A DNA stretch of 64,000 bases from Streptomyces sp. LX-29 (GCF_029541745.1 NZ_CP089746.1:5403559-5467558), one strand, 5' to 3'; numbered from the stretch's first letter, positions 30,380 to 39,367 are shown. Program-made: numbers and translations. Notes: generated by a model not told the origin, from the sequence alone.

Positions 30380-31828
30380 TCACCGGGTGAGCTCGGCCGC
30401 CTGCTTCCGCTCGGCCGCCTTCTGTCGGACGATGCCGAGAACGGCCAGCACCACGGTCAGTCCGCCGGTGTAGTAGAGCTGCTCACGGGTGCCCTCCTGG
30501 CGGGCCATCAGGGCCAGGAAGGCCAGCACGCCGGCGAGCGCCACCCAGGTCAGGTACGGGAAGGCCCACATGCGGACGACCAGCTTCTCCGGCGACTCGC
30601 GCTCCAGCCGGCGGCGCATCTGGAGCTGGGAGACGGCGATGAAGCCCCAGACCACCAGCACGACCGCGCCGATCATGTTCGCCACCCAGACGAAGACCTT
30701 GTCCGGCGACCAGTAGTTCAGCAGCACGGTGATGAAGCCGAAGAGGCAGGACGCGGCCACCGCGAGCCGGGGCACGCCGCCGCTGACCTTGCCCAGGAAG
30801 GCCGGGCCCTGGCCGCGGGCGACCAGCGAGTAGGCCATCCGGGAGGAGCCGTAGATGTTGGCGTTCATCGCGGACAGCAGGGCGACGAGCACCACGACGT
30901 TCATGATCTCGCCGGCCGCGGGGATGTCCAGGTGGTTCAGGACCGAGACGTAGGGGCCGTCGCCGACGACCTTGGGGTCGTTCCACGGGATCAGCATGAC
31001 GATGATGAGCATCGAGCCGATGTAGAAGAGCGCGATCCGCCACATCGCGGTGCGCACGGCGTTCGCGACGCCCTTGACCGGGTTCTCGGACTCGGCGGCG
31101 GCGATGGTGACCGTCTCCAGACCGCCGTACGCGATCACGGAGGCGACCAGACCGACGACCAGGCCGTCGACGCCGTTGGGCATGAAGCCGCCGTGGCCGG
31201 TGAGGTTGTCGGTGCCCGGGGCGTCGGTGCCCGGCAGCACGCCGAAGATCGCGAGCAGGCCCAGCACCAGGAAGAGACCGATGGCGCCCACCTTCAGGGC
31301 GGCGAACCAGAACTCGAACTCGCCGAAGTTCTTCACCGAGGCGAGGTTGGAGCCCAGGAAGACGATCATGAAGATCAGGACCCACATCCAGGACTCGGTC
31401 TCGGGGAACCAGCCCGTCATGATGCCGGCCGCGCCGAGCCCCTCGACGCCCACCGCGAAGGTCAGCAGCGTCCAGTACATCCAGCCGGCGGTGAAGCCGG
31501 CCCAGGGGCCGAGGGCCCGCTCCGCGTAGACGGAGAAGGATCCGGAGGCCGGGTTGGCCGCGGACATCTCGCCCAGCATCCGCATGACCAGCATCACCAG
31601 GAGGCCGGACAGCGCGTACGCCAGGACGATGGAGGGGCCGGCCGCCGCGATGCCGAGACCGGAGCTGACGAAGAGTCCGGCGCCGATCACGCCGCCGAGC
31701 GCGATCATCGACAGATGGCGCTGCTTGAGGCTGTGGGAGAGCGAGGCGCCGGAATCCCCGGGCATGCCGGTCTTGTCGGTCGCCTCGACGTCGCGCTCTG
31801 GCGCGGAGGACGCAGGTGTCCGATTCAT
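30380..31828 (-). CDS. APC-superfamily amino-acid permease, paralogue 1
   Basis: 482 residues with about 12 membrane helices. The signature LGGVIGAGLFVSSG in helix 1, the RMLGEMSAANPASGSFS loop and GEFEFWFAALKV place it in the amino-acid transporter (AAT) group with GABA, aromatic and proline permeases. The substrate cannot be read from sequence. Its core is closely similar to the permeases at 32001-33377 and 34786-36258. Start ATG at 31828 has no strong ribosome site; ATG at 31765 is an alternative. A nested inverted repeat lies 62-111 bases upstream. It should import amino acids by proton symport. Confidence 0.9.
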   Translation of the reverse strand: MNRTPASSAPERDVEATDKTGMPGDSGASLSHSLKQRHLSMIALGGVIGAGLFVSSGLGIAAAGPSIVLAYALSGLLVMLVMRMLGEMSAANPASGSFSVYAERALGPWAGFTAGWMYWTLLTFAVGVEGLGAAGIMTGWFPETESWMWVLIFMIVFLGSNLASVKNFGEFEFWFAALKVGAIGLFLVLGLLAIFGVLPGTDAPGTDNLTGHGGFMPNGVDGLVVGLVASVIAYGGLETVTIAAAESENPVKGVANAVRTAMWRIALFYIGSMLIIVMLIPWNDPKVVGDGPYVSVLNHLDIPAAGEIMNVVVLVALLSAMNANIYGSSRMAYSLVARGQGPAFLGKVSGGVPRLAVAASCLFGFITVLLNYWSPDKVFVWVANMIGAVVLVVWGFIAVSQLQMRRRLERESPEKLVVRMWAFPYLTWVALAGVLAFLALMARQEGTREQLYYTGGLTVVLAVLGIVRQKAAERKQAAELTR

Positions 31829-31889
31829 GTCGATGATGTGTCCAGTACGTGAGAGCGGAGAGGTACGGAGGGCCCTCAGTGTGGGGTGC

Positions 31890-31939
31890 GTGTCCGCTCA
31901 GGACAACACCTGCGTCAGTGTTGTCTGAATATCGGACAC
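31890..31939. promoter_or_regulatory. Nested inverted repeat upstream of permease 1
   Basis: Inner arms GACAACAC (31902-31909) and GTGTTGTC (31918-31925) are perfect with an eight-base spacer. Outer arms GTGTCCG (31890-31896) and CGGACAC (31933-31939) are also perfect. The element lies between permease 2 (stop at 32001) and permease 1 (start at 31828). It may be an operator for permease 1, a terminator for permease 2, or both; the AT-containing sequence favours an operator. Confidence 0.55.
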
Positions 31940-32000
31940 CGACGTGACGCTAAGCGACCGAACATTCGTCAGGTTGTGATCGAAGTAGAACGAATCATGG

Positions 32001-33377
32001 TCATTTGTTCCGGGCGCGCAGCTCCCGCAGCCCGGCCACCGCCAGCACCGCGGCGGTCGCCCCAGCCGACCACAGCAGCTGCGGACGCGCCTGCTCGTCG
32101 GTGGCCATGAGAACCAGCACACCCGCCATCCCGACCAGCGACACCCACGTCAGCCAGGGGAAACACCACATGCGCAGTATCAGGTCGCCCGGCGCCTCAC
32201 GCTCGATACGGCGCCGCAGCCGCAGTTGCGACACGGCGATCAGGCCCCAGACGAAGAGCAGTACCGCGCCGACGGCGTTCAGCAAATACTGGAAGATCGA
32301 ATCCGGCCACTTGAGATTGAGTAGGACCGAGGCGAAACCGAAGGCGACCGAGGCCAGTACCGCCCGGCGCGGCACCCCGCCCCGGGAGATCGCGAGCAGC
32401 GAGCGCGGCGCCTCGCCCCGCTCCGCCAACGAGAAGACCATCCGAGATGAGCCATACAGATTGGCGTTGAGCGCGGACAGCAGCGCCACGAAGACGACCA
32501 CGTTCATGATCTGCCCGGCGGCCGGCACCCCGATGTGGTCCAGCACGGCCACGTACGGGCTCGTCCCCGGCGTCATGGCCGTCCAGGGCAGCACGGTGAC
32601 GATGACCAGGATCGAGCCGATGTAGAAGAAGAGGATGCGCCACACCGCGCTGCGCACGGCGCGGCCGACGGCCCGTGCGGGGTCCTCCGACTCCGCCGCC
32701 GCGATCGTGACGACCTCCAGGCCGCCGAAGGCGAAGACGACGGCCAGGACGCCGGAGACCACGCCGCTCCAGCCGTTGGGCAGGAAGCCGCCCTGTCCGG
32801 TGAGGTTGGTCAGCCCGACCGGATCCGTGTCGGGCAGCACCCCGAAGATCGCGAGCAGGCCGAGGCCGAGGAAGAGCACGATCGCGCCGACCTTGAGCGC
32901 CGCGAACCAGAACTCGAACTCACCGAAGTTCTTCACGGCCGCCAGGTTCGCGAGCGTGAAGACCACCATGAAGACCAGCACCCACGCCCACTGCGGCACC
33001 GACGGGGCCCAGCCGTTGGCGATCCGCGCCGCCCCCGTCGCCTCCACCGCCAACACGACCACCAGCAGGAACCAGTAGAGCCAGCCCACCGAGAAACCCG
33101 CCCAGCGGCCCAGCGCCCGCTCCGCGTGCACCGAGAACGCGCCGGAGGCCGGCATCGCCGCCGACATCTCGCCCAGCATGCGCATCACCAGCATCGCGAG
33201 CGTGCCGGCGAGCAGATACGAGACCACGATGCCGGGTCCCGCGACGGCGATTCCGGCGCCGGAGCCGACGAACAGCCCCGCCCCGATCACCCCGCCGAGG
33301 CCGAGCATCGTCAGATGGCGCTGCTTGAGCCCGTGCGCGAGGGGTTCTTGGGGCAGGGGCTCGGACATGGTGCTCAT
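32001..33377 (-). CDS. APC-superfamily amino-acid permease, paralogue 2
   Basis: 458 residues from ATG at 33377 (MSTMSEPLPQEP), with weak GAAAGA just upstream; ATG at 33368 is possible. It has about 12 helices and the same landmarks as paralogue 1: LGGVIGAGLFVGSG, RMLGEMSAAMPASGAFS, NLAAVKNFGEFEFWFAALKV. The body aligns by eye almost without gaps with paralogue 1. The substrate is unknown; loops and the last 30 residues differ most, so specificities may differ. It is transcribed away from bioY. Confidence 0.9.
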   Translation of the reverse strand: MSTMSEPLPQEPLAHGLKQRHLTMLGLGGVIGAGLFVGSGAGIAVAGPGIVVSYLLAGTLAMLVMRMLGEMSAAMPASGAFSVHAERALGRWAGFSVGWLYWFLLVVVLAVEATGAARIANGWAPSVPQWAWVLVFMVVFTLANLAAVKNFGEFEFWFAALKVGAIVLFLGLGLLAIFGVLPDTDPVGLTNLTGQGGFLPNGWSGVVSGVLAVVFAFGGLEVVTIAAAESEDPARAVGRAVRSAVWRILFFYIGSILVIVTVLPWTAMTPGTSPYVAVLDHIGVPAAGQIMNVVVFVALLSALNANLYGSSRMVFSLAERGEAPRSLLAISRGGVPRRAVLASVAFGFASVLLNLKWPDSIFQYLLNAVGAVLLFVWGLIAVSQLRLRRRIEREAPGDLILRMWCFPWLTWVSLVGMAGVLVLMATDEQARPQLLWSAGATAAVLAVAGLRELRARNK

Positions 33378-33685
33378 ATCTTTCGGGTTTGGGGAGACTC
33401 CACAGTCTCCCGTACAACCGCGACTCCCTGCAAAAAGCCGGGAGTGCGCCCCGGACCTCACGTGACGAGCATCACGTCACCCATGCGCGGGAGAACGCAT
33501 GAACGTCTGACTTTGTGTGAACTCCACCAAGGCCACTCCCGCGCCTTTGTGGCCAAATCATGGTGATGGGCCGTTGATCACTGGGCTAACGTCACCTTGT
33601 TCCACGTGTTTTCGCATGCCCGGTCCTTCTTTGCCGTCCGCGTCACCACCAGCTGTTCCGAGCCTTTCGACCAAGCGGAGTCCTG
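33378..33685. promoter_or_regulatory. Divergent control region, permease 2 / bioY
   Basis: 308 bases. GTGACG (33462-33467) and CGTCAC (33475-33480) form a six-base inverted repeat with a seven-base spacer; the left arm itself sits in palindromic TCACGTGA. A+T is locally raised (33490-33620), as expected for promoters. I cannot assign a regulator; no full GlnR box is seen. Confidence 0.4.
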
Positions 33686-34285
33686 ATGAGCACTGCTGCC
33701 GCCGCCCCCCGTTCCGGAGCGGTCCTCGCCGATCTGCTGCCCGCCGCCACCAGCGGCCGGGCCCACGTCCGTGACGCGGCCCTGATCCTCGGCGGCGCCG
33801 CGCTGACCGGCCTGGCCGCGCAGCTCTCGGTGCCGGTCCCCGGCTCCCCGGTCCCGGTGACGGGGCAGACCTTCGCGGCGCTGCTGGTGGGCACCTCCCT
33901 CGGCGCCCGCCGCGGCTTCCTCTCGCTCGCGGTCTACACCCTGGTCGGTATGGCGGGCATGCCGTGGTTCGCCCAGGCCACCTCCGGCGCCGCGATGCCG
34001 TCCTTCGGCTATGTGCTGGGCATGCTGCTGGCGGCGACCGTGGTCGGCGCGCTGGCGCGGCGCGGCGGCGACCGCGGGGTGCTGCGCACGGCGGGCACCA
34101 TGGCGATCGGCTCCGCGATCATCTACGCGATCGGCGTGCCGTACCTGGCGCTCGCCACGGGCATGTCGATGAACGAGGCGGTGGCCGCCGGCCTCACCCC
34201 GTTCCTGATCGGCGACGCGCTCAAGGCCGCGCTCGCCATGGGCGCCCTGCCCGCCGCCTGGAAGCTGCTGGGCCGCAAGGGCTGA
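33686..34285 (+). CDS. bioY: Biotin transporter substrate-binding subunit BioY
   Basis: 199 residues from ATG at 33686 with GGAG seven bases upstream. The BioY signature SVPVPGSPVPVTGQTFAALL is present, followed by GTSLGARRG and GMAGMPWFA, with about six hydrophobic helices. It is the S component of an ECF transporter (or works alone) that takes up biotin across the membrane. No bioMN (ATPase and T component) genes lie nearby, so it must use shared ECF modules or act solo. A strong terminator follows at once, so it is monocistronic. Confidence 0.93.
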   Translation: MSTAAAAPRSGAVLADLLPAATSGRAHVRDAALILGGAALTGLAAQLSVPVPGSPVPVTGQTFAALLVGTSLGARRGFLSLAVYTLVGMAGMPWFAQATSGAAMPSFGYVLGMLLAATVVGALARRGGDRGVLRTAGTMAIGSAIIYAIGVPYLALATGMSMNEAVAAGLTPFLIGDALKAALAMGALPAAWKLLGRKG

Positions 34286-34308
34286 GCCTGACTGGTACCC
34301 CGCGTACG

Positions 34309-34347
34309 AGCCGGGGCCGGCGCACCTCGTGTGCGCCGGCCCCGGCT
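34309..34347 (+). terminator. Strong terminator of bioY
   Basis: Perfect 17-base arms, AGCCGGGGCCGGCGCAC and its complement, surround loop CTCGT and are followed by TTT. It begins 24 bases after the bioY stop. Confidence 0.9.
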
Positions 34348-34666
34348 TTTCCGTTGCGGGCGGGCGTCGGTGCGGCGCCCTTGGGGGCGCGTGGGCCGGT
34401 GTATGCGGTCGCGAAGGGGGGGGCGGTTTCCCGGCGTAGGCCCGAAGAGTGGGACGGTCTTCCGGTGCGGGCCGGGCGGCGCGGTCTCCCGTCGGAGGGC
34501 GGCACGGCGGGGCGGTCTCCCGTCGTAGGCATCGGTGGGACGCCACCGGCGTCCTCTGAGCCCGCACCGCGCCTCCCGGGCCGGTGAGTGCCTCGCCTCG
34601 CTCACGCCTCGCTCACGCCTCGCTCACCTCGCCCTCTCCTCGCTCCTCCCGCCCCGAAACGCAGAC

Positions 34667-34702
34667 GACCCGTACACCCCCATAAGAGGGGGTGTACGGG
34701 TC
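34667..34702 (-). terminator. Terminator of permease 3
   Basis: Perfect 15-base arms GACCCGTACACCCCC and GGGGGTGTACGGGTC with loop ATAAGA, 84 bases downstream of the permease 3 stop. Confidence 0.85.
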
Positions 34703-34785
34703 GAGGTCGCTTCCTGCGTCGCTCGAACCGCAGACCCAGCGGCAGCGGATCGAGCGACTGCGGAGGGCGCTCGGGGGCGGCTCGG

Positions 34786-36258
34786 TTACGAGCGGGTCAG
34801 AGCGTCCTCGGACTCGCTCTGCGCGGCCGACGCCCCGTCCTTCGACTGCTGGGCGGCGGCACCGAGGCCGAGCTTGTCGCGGACCAGGGCGATGGCCAGG
34901 ACCAGCACGGCCACCAGCACCGACAGGCTCACGACCTCGCGGTTGGCGTCGTCGAAGAACATGTAGCCGATCACGAAGGTGATCATCGCGATGGTGGCCC
35001 AGGTGAGGTACGGGTACAGCCACATCCGGACGACCAGCTTCTCCGGGTTCTCGCGCTCGATGATCTTGCGCATCCGCAGCTGGGTGAAGCAGATGACCAG
35101 CCAGACGAAGAGCGCGACCGCGCCGGAGGAGTTCAGCAGGAACTGGAAGACGGTGTCCGGCCACTGGTAGTTGAACCAGACGGCGAGGAAGCCGAAGACG
35201 ACCGAGCCGAGGATGGCGGGCTGCGGGACGCCGCGCTCGTTGACCTTGGCGAACGCCTTCGGGGCGTCGCCGCGCTGGCCGAGCGAGAAGGCCATGCGGG
35301 AGGCGGTGTACAGACCGGAGTTCAGGCAGGAGAGCACGGCGGTCAGCACGATGACGTTCATGACCTGGCCGGCGTGCGGGATGCCGATCGAGTTCAGCGC
35401 GGCGACGTAGCTGCCGTCCTTGACGATCGACGGGTCGTTCCACTTCAGCAGGGTCACGACGACGAGGATCGAGCCCAGGTAGAAGACCGCGATACGCCAG
35501 ATGACGCTGTTGGTGGCCTTGGTGACCGCGCGCTGCGGGTCCTCCGACTCGCCGGCCGCCAGGGTGACGATCTCGGAGCCCATGAAGGAGAAGACGACCA
35601 TCAGCACACCGGTGAGGATGGCGCCCCAGCCGTTGGGCAGGAAGCCGCCGGCGTCGGTGAGGTGCGCGAAGCCGGCACCCTCGTTGTCCGAACCGGGGAG
35701 GACGCCGAAGACGGCGAGCAGGCCGATGACCACGAAGGCGCCGATGGCGACGACCTTGATGCCGGCGAACCAGAACTCGAACTCACCGTAGGAGGAGACC
35801 GAGGCCAGGTTGGTGGCGGTGAGCACCACCATGACGATCCCCGCCCAGGCCCACTGCGGGACGTCCGGGATCCAGCCCTCCAGGATCGCGGCGCCGGCCG
35901 TGGCCTCCACGGCGAGCACGACCACCCAGAAGAACCAGTAGAGCCAGCCGATGGTGAAGCCGGCCCAGCGGCCGAGCGCGCGGTCGGCGTAGGCGGAGAA
36001 GGAGCCGGAGGTGGGGTTGGCCGCCGACATCTCACCGAGCATGCGCATCACGAAGACGACCAACATGCCGACGAGGGCGTACGACAGCAGAATGCCGGGA
36101 CCGGCCTTGGCGATGCCGCCGCTGGATCCGACGAACAGGCCGGCGCCGATCACACCGCCGATCGCGATCATGGAGAGATGGCGGTTCTTGAGGCCGGCCT
36201 TGAGGCCGTCGGAGGCCTGACCGGGGTCGCCGGAGGGCGTCGCGGGCTGTGCGCTCAT
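34786..36258 (-). CDS. APC-superfamily amino-acid permease, paralogue 3
   Basis: 490 residues from ATG at 36258 with AAGGA eight bases upstream; GTG at 36276 would place the ribosome site inside the gene. About 12 helices; landmarks IGGVIGAGLFVGSS, RMLGEMSAANPTSGSFSAY and NLASVSSYGEFEFWFAGIKV. It is the most divergent of the three paralogues, with a hydrophilic C-terminal tail (AAQQSKDGASAAQSESED). It should import amino acids by proton symport; the substrate is unknown. The shared upstream region with rpiB holds a Nur-like element. Confidence 0.9.
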   Translation of the reverse strand: MSAQPATPSGDPGQASDGLKAGLKNRHLSMIAIGGVIGAGLFVGSSGGIAKAGPGILLSYALVGMLVVFVMRMLGEMSAANPTSGSFSAYADRALGRWAGFTIGWLYWFFWVVVLAVEATAGAAILEGWIPDVPQWAWAGIVMVVLTATNLASVSSYGEFEFWFAGIKVVAIGAFVVIGLLAVFGVLPGSDNEGAGFAHLTDAGGFLPNGWGAILTGVLMVVFSFMGSEIVTLAAGESEDPQRAVTKATNSVIWRIAVFYLGSILVVVTLLKWNDPSIVKDGSYVAALNSIGIPHAGQVMNVIVLTAVLSCLNSGLYTASRMAFSLGQRGDAPKAFAKVNERGVPQPAILGSVVFGFLAVWFNYQWPDTVFQFLLNSSGAVALFVWLVICFTQLRMRKIIERENPEKLVVRMWLYPYLTWATIAMITFVIGYMFFDDANREVVSLSVLVAVLVLAIALVRDKLGLGAAAQQSKDGASAAQSESEDALTRS

Positions 36259-36564
36259 GTGCGCGATCCTTTGCACTGGGGTTTCGAGCCACGCCAGTGA
36301 ATCTCAGGGGAAGCGATAGATGAACCTTTGAATCCAGATTGTTACTTGAGGTTTCCATGAGCTTTCTCCGGCTTTCCCGAAGATCAAGCAGGGAACTCGG
36401 CGAGATTGCCTCGTGGTTGCACTGCGTTTGCAACGCCTTTCGGCGTGCCGTTCGCGCCATGCCGCGTGTGGCCGCCGGGGTGAATGGCCCCGTTCGGGGT
36501 GCGTGTGGGGGTGGTCGCCCACCCATGGCCGCCGGTGGATGGCGCCCATGTCACACTGCATGCC
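36259..36564. promoter_or_regulatory. Divergent control region, permease 3 / rpiB
   Basis: 306 bases with raised A+T near 36300-36380. TTGCAC-TGCGT-TTGCAA at 36417-36433 matches the Nur-box spacing with one changed base. No other motif is clear. Confidence 0.4.
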
Positions 36565-37053
36565 ATGCGCGTCTACCTCGGCTCTGATCATGCCGGATTC
36601 GAACTCAAGAACCGCCTCGTCGAGTGGCTGACGGCCCACGGCCACGAGCCCGTCGACTGCGGCCCGCACATTTACGACGCCCAGGACGACTACCCGCCGT
36701 TCTGCCTGCGTGCGGCCGAGCGGACCGCCGCCGACCCGGACAGCCTCGGCATCGTGATCGGCGGTTCCGGCAACGGCGAGCAGATCGCCGCCAACAAGGT
36801 CAAGGGCGTGCGCGCCGCGCTGGCCTGGAGCGAGCAGACCGCCGCCCTGGGCCGCGAGCACAACAACGCCAACGTGATCAGCATCGGCGGCCGGATGCAC
36901 ACCGAGGAAGAGGCGACGAAGTTCGTCGAGATCTTCCTGGGCACCCCGTACTCCGGCGAGGAGCGGCACACCCGCCGCATCGAGATGCTCAGCGTCTACG
37001 AGACCACCGGTGAGCTCCCGCCGATCCCGGCCCACCACCCGCAGCAGCCGTAG
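36565..37053 (+). CDS. rpiB: Ribose-5-phosphate isomerase B
   Basis: 162 residues from ATG at 36565. The start MRVYLGSDHAGFELKN and GGSGNGEQIAANKVKGVRAAL are diagnostic of RpiB. The Glu in SGNGE corresponds to the catalytic base used by the mycobacterial enzyme. It interconverts ribose 5-phosphate and ribulose 5-phosphate in the pentose phosphate pathway. There is no Shine-Dalgarno site; CACACT seven bases before the ATG could be a poor -10 of a leaderless transcript. Its C-terminal extension (GELPPIPAHHPQQP) is typical of actinobacteria. Confidence 0.93.
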   Translation: MRVYLGSDHAGFELKNRLVEWLTAHGHEPVDCGPHIYDAQDDYPPFCLRAAERTAADPDSLGIVIGGSGNGEQIAANKVKGVRAALAWSEQTAALGREHNNANVISIGGRMHTEEEATKFVEIFLGTPYSGEERHTRRIEMLSVYETTGELPPIPAHHPQQP

Positions 37054-37244
37054 CCCCCGGCCGGCCAGCCAGCCGGCCATTCGGCCACGCCCGCCCCGCG
37101 CGCCGAAGCGACCGGGGCGGGCGCTCGCGTTTCTCCGGAGGTGGCGTTCCTGAGGTGGCGTTCCTTCGGATCCGGCGTTCTTCCGGCGTCCGGGTGCCGG
37201 CCGCGTACCCTCATCCGTGTCGAATCGCCTCCGGAGGAGTCCGC

Positions 37245-38054
37245 GTGCCCGAGGGCCACACCATTCACCGTCTGGCGGCGGACCACCGCGCCCTCTTCGC
37301 GGGGCGCCCGGTGCGGGTGAGCAGTCCGCAGGGCAAGTTCGCCGACAGTGCCGCGCTGCTGGACGGGGAGCGGCTCACCTTCGCCGAGGCGCACGGCAAG
37401 CACCTCTTCCTCGGCTTCGGCGAGCAGGGCTGGGTCCATGTCCACCTGGGCCTGTTCGGCAAGTACGACCTCGGTGACGCCCCCGCCCCGCCGGCGACGG
37501 AGACCGTGCGACTGCGACTGGTCGCCGTCGACTCGTACGCTGACCTGCGCGGCCCCACCACCTGTGCGCTGATCACCGACGCCGAGAAGCAGGCGATACA
37601 CGACCGGCTCGGGCCCGACCCGCTGCGCCCGGCGGACGACGGCGAGGGCGCCTGGGCCCGCGTCTCGCGCAGCCGCACCTCGGTCGCCGCACTGCTCATG
37701 GACCAGAAGGTGATCGCGGGCGTCGGAAACGTCTACCGCGCGGAAGTGCTGTTCCGGCATGGCATCGATCCGTACCGATCGGGGCGTGATCTCACCCGCG
37801 CTGAATGGGACGCGATCTGGGACGATCTGGTCGCCCTGATGCGCGAGGGGGTGCGGAACAACCGGATCGACACCGTCCGGCCCGAACACACCCCCGAGGC
37901 CATGGGACGCCCGCCGCGCGTCGACGACCACGGCGGCGAGGTGTACGTCTACCGCCGTGCCACCATGCCGTGCCACATCTGCGGCGGCGAGGTCCGCACC
38001 GCCGACCTCGCCGCCCGCAACCTCTTCTGGTGCCCGGGCTGTCAGCGGAGGTAG
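37245..38054 (+). CDS. DNA glycosylase/AP lyase, Fpg/Nei family
   Basis: 269 residues from GTG at 37245 with GGAGGAG just upstream; the encoded PEGHTIHR places catalytic Pro2 and Glu3 at the N-terminus, which fixes the start. The helix-two-turn-helix motif reads LLMDQKVIAGVGNVYRAEVLF, and a C-terminal zinc finger (CHICGGEV...FWCPGC) ends the protein. PEGHTIH marks the Nei rather than MutM branch, so it excises oxidised pyrimidines and related lesions. It is 191 bases after rpiB and likely has its own promoter. Confidence 0.92.
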   Translation: MPEGHTIHRLAADHRALFAGRPVRVSSPQGKFADSAALLDGERLTFAEAHGKHLFLGFGEQGWVHVHLGLFGKYDLGDAPAPPATETVRLRLVAVDSYADLRGPTTCALITDAEKQAIHDRLGPDPLRPADDGEGAWARVSRSRTSVAALLMDQKVIAGVGNVYRAEVLFRHGIDPYRSGRDLTRAEWDAIWDDLVALMREGVRNNRIDTVRPEHTPEAMGRPPRVDDHGGEVYVYRRATMPCHICGGEVRTADLAARNLFWCPGCQRR

Positions 38055-38115
38055 CGGCCCCGGAGAGCGAGGGCCTGGGCCCCGAGCGAGGTGACCCCCG
38101 GGCGCCGCGCGGCCG

Positions 38116-39354
38116 TCAGAAGCTGTGCGGCAGCCACGGCGCGACATCGCTGCCGAACGCCGTCGACACCTCCGCCAGCGCCCCCGGCCGCAGCTCGTGC
38201 ACCCGCCCCGCGCCGGCCAGCGCGGAGAGCGCCACCCCGCCCAGATAGGCGGCGCCCAACTCGCGGACACCCAGCCGCAGATCGGCCGGCTCGGTGTCGT
38301 CGACGCGCTTGCAGGAGGCGCCCTTGGCGTCGCCCGCCAGCCGCCAACGCCCCTCGTTCCACGGGCAGAACGGGTCGACCACCTCCAGCACGGCGTCGAC
38401 CGGGACGGGGTACGTCCGCGCCTCCAGCGCCGCGCCGACATCCACCAGTCGTACGTGCAGCGCGTCCCGCACCCCGACCTTGCAGCGCCGAACGTCGGAC
38501 ACCAACTGCCAGAGCGGATCGTCGACCGCGCGGGAGCTCAGCCTGAGCGTCGAGGTCAGATCGAGCTCGAACAGGTAGCGCCACAGGGCGGCGTACGCGG
38601 CCGGAGTCAGCGCCTCCAGATCGGTCAGGACCACCTTGCCCTCCGGGCCGGACGGCAGCCACTCCGCGATGATCGCGTACCGCGCGTAGCCGAGCACCTC
38701 GCCGCCCGCCGACTCGGCCAGCACGCAGCGCAGTGGTGAGGAGCCCTTGCGCCTGCCCGGTGGATCGAGCAGCGGCATCCGGTCCCAACCCGGCTGTCGC
38801 ACCAGCATGCCCGGCCGGGTGGCGACCCGCTGCGCGTAGACGCCCTCGCAGGCCGACCGCGCGGCCTCGGGGGTGCTCTGACGCAGCCGTATGCCCTCGG
38901 TGCCCTGCGGAAGATCGATCCGGACCCGCGAGGTGTCGATCTCGGCGTACGCACTCTGCGTAGCGATGCCGTAGCCGAAGCGGCCGTAGATGGCGGGCTC
39001 CGAGGCGGTGAGCACCGCGAGGGGTTCGCCCAGCGCGCGTACGTCATCCAACTGCCGGCGCATCATCGCGGTCAGCACGCCGCGCCGCCGGTGGGTCGCC
39101 CGCACCCCGACCATGGTCACGCCGGCCGCCGGCACCAGCGCCCCGCCCGGGACCGACACCCGGAAGCTGAAGGCGCCCGCCGAGCCGATGATCAGGTCCT
39201 CGTCCCAGGCGCACAGGGAACGCTCCACCTCGGCGAGCTCGCGCCACAGCGCGCGCTCCGCCCGGGACTCCAGGGCGCCGCCGAAGGCGCCGTCCAAGAC
39301 CCCGTACCACTCGTCCCAGTCCTCCGCGCGCAGCACCCGTAGCTCCGTGGTCAT
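38116..39354 (-). CDS. Eis-like GNAT N-acetyltransferase
   Basis: 412 residues from ATG at 39354. An N-terminal GNAT domain contains the acetyl-CoA loop VRATHRRRGVLTAMMRRQLDD (quoted in part), then GEPLAVLTASEPAIYGRFGYG. A second GNAT-like domain and a C-terminal sterol-carrier-like domain ending in a free carboxylate (WLPHSF) give the three-part plan of mycobacterial Eis. Eis proteins acetylate amines, including aminoglycosides and peptide lysines; the substrate here is unknown. A -10 (TAGTCC) seven bases before the ATG suggests a leaderless mRNA. It diverges from the phosphatase gene. Confidence 0.85.
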   Translation of the reverse strand: MTTELRVLRAEDWDEWYGVLDGAFGGALESRAERALWRELAEVERSLCAWDEDLIIGSAGAFSFRVSVPGGALVPAAGVTMVGVRATHRRRGVLTAMMRRQLDDVRALGEPLAVLTASEPAIYGRFGYGIATQSAYAEIDTSRVRIDLPQGTEGIRLRQSTPEAARSACEGVYAQRVATRPGMLVRQPGWDRMPLLDPPGRRKGSSPLRCVLAESAGGEVLGYARYAIIAEWLPSGPEGKVVLTDLEALTPAAYAALWRYLFELDLTSTLRLSSRAVDDPLWQLVSDVRRCKVGVRDALHVRLVDVGAALEARTYPVPVDAVLEVVDPFCPWNEGRWRLAGDAKGASCKRVDDTEPADLRLGVRELGAAYLGGVALSALAGAGRVHELRPGALAEVSTAFGSDVAPWLPHSF

Positions 39355-39361
39355 GTGGCCA

Positions 39362-39367
39362 GGACTA
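39362..39367 (-). promoter_or_regulatory. -10 hexamer of the Eis-like gene
   Basis: TAGTCC on the minus strand stands seven bases before the ATG at 39354, the spacing of a leaderless transcript. Confidence 0.45.

Larger units (their letters stand above)
34286..34785. repeat. Intergenic region with degenerate GC repeats and two terminators
   Basis: Besides the two hairpins, 34417-34535 carries three or four degenerate copies of GCGGTCTCCCGTCGTAGGC spaced about 40-50 bases. 34587-34629 holds four near-tandem GCCTCGCTCAC units. No gene is supported although several frames stay open. Confidence 0.6.

Noticed and set aside
33462-33620. GlnR (nitrogen regulator) box between permease 2 and bioY
   Set aside because: GTCAC-like half-sites occur but the GAAAC half at the right spacing is missing.
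34309-34347. Biotin-responsive riboswitch or operator near bioY
   Set aside because: The structure is downstream of the gene and is a simple perfect terminator hairpin; nothing upstream resembles a known biotin-regulator site.
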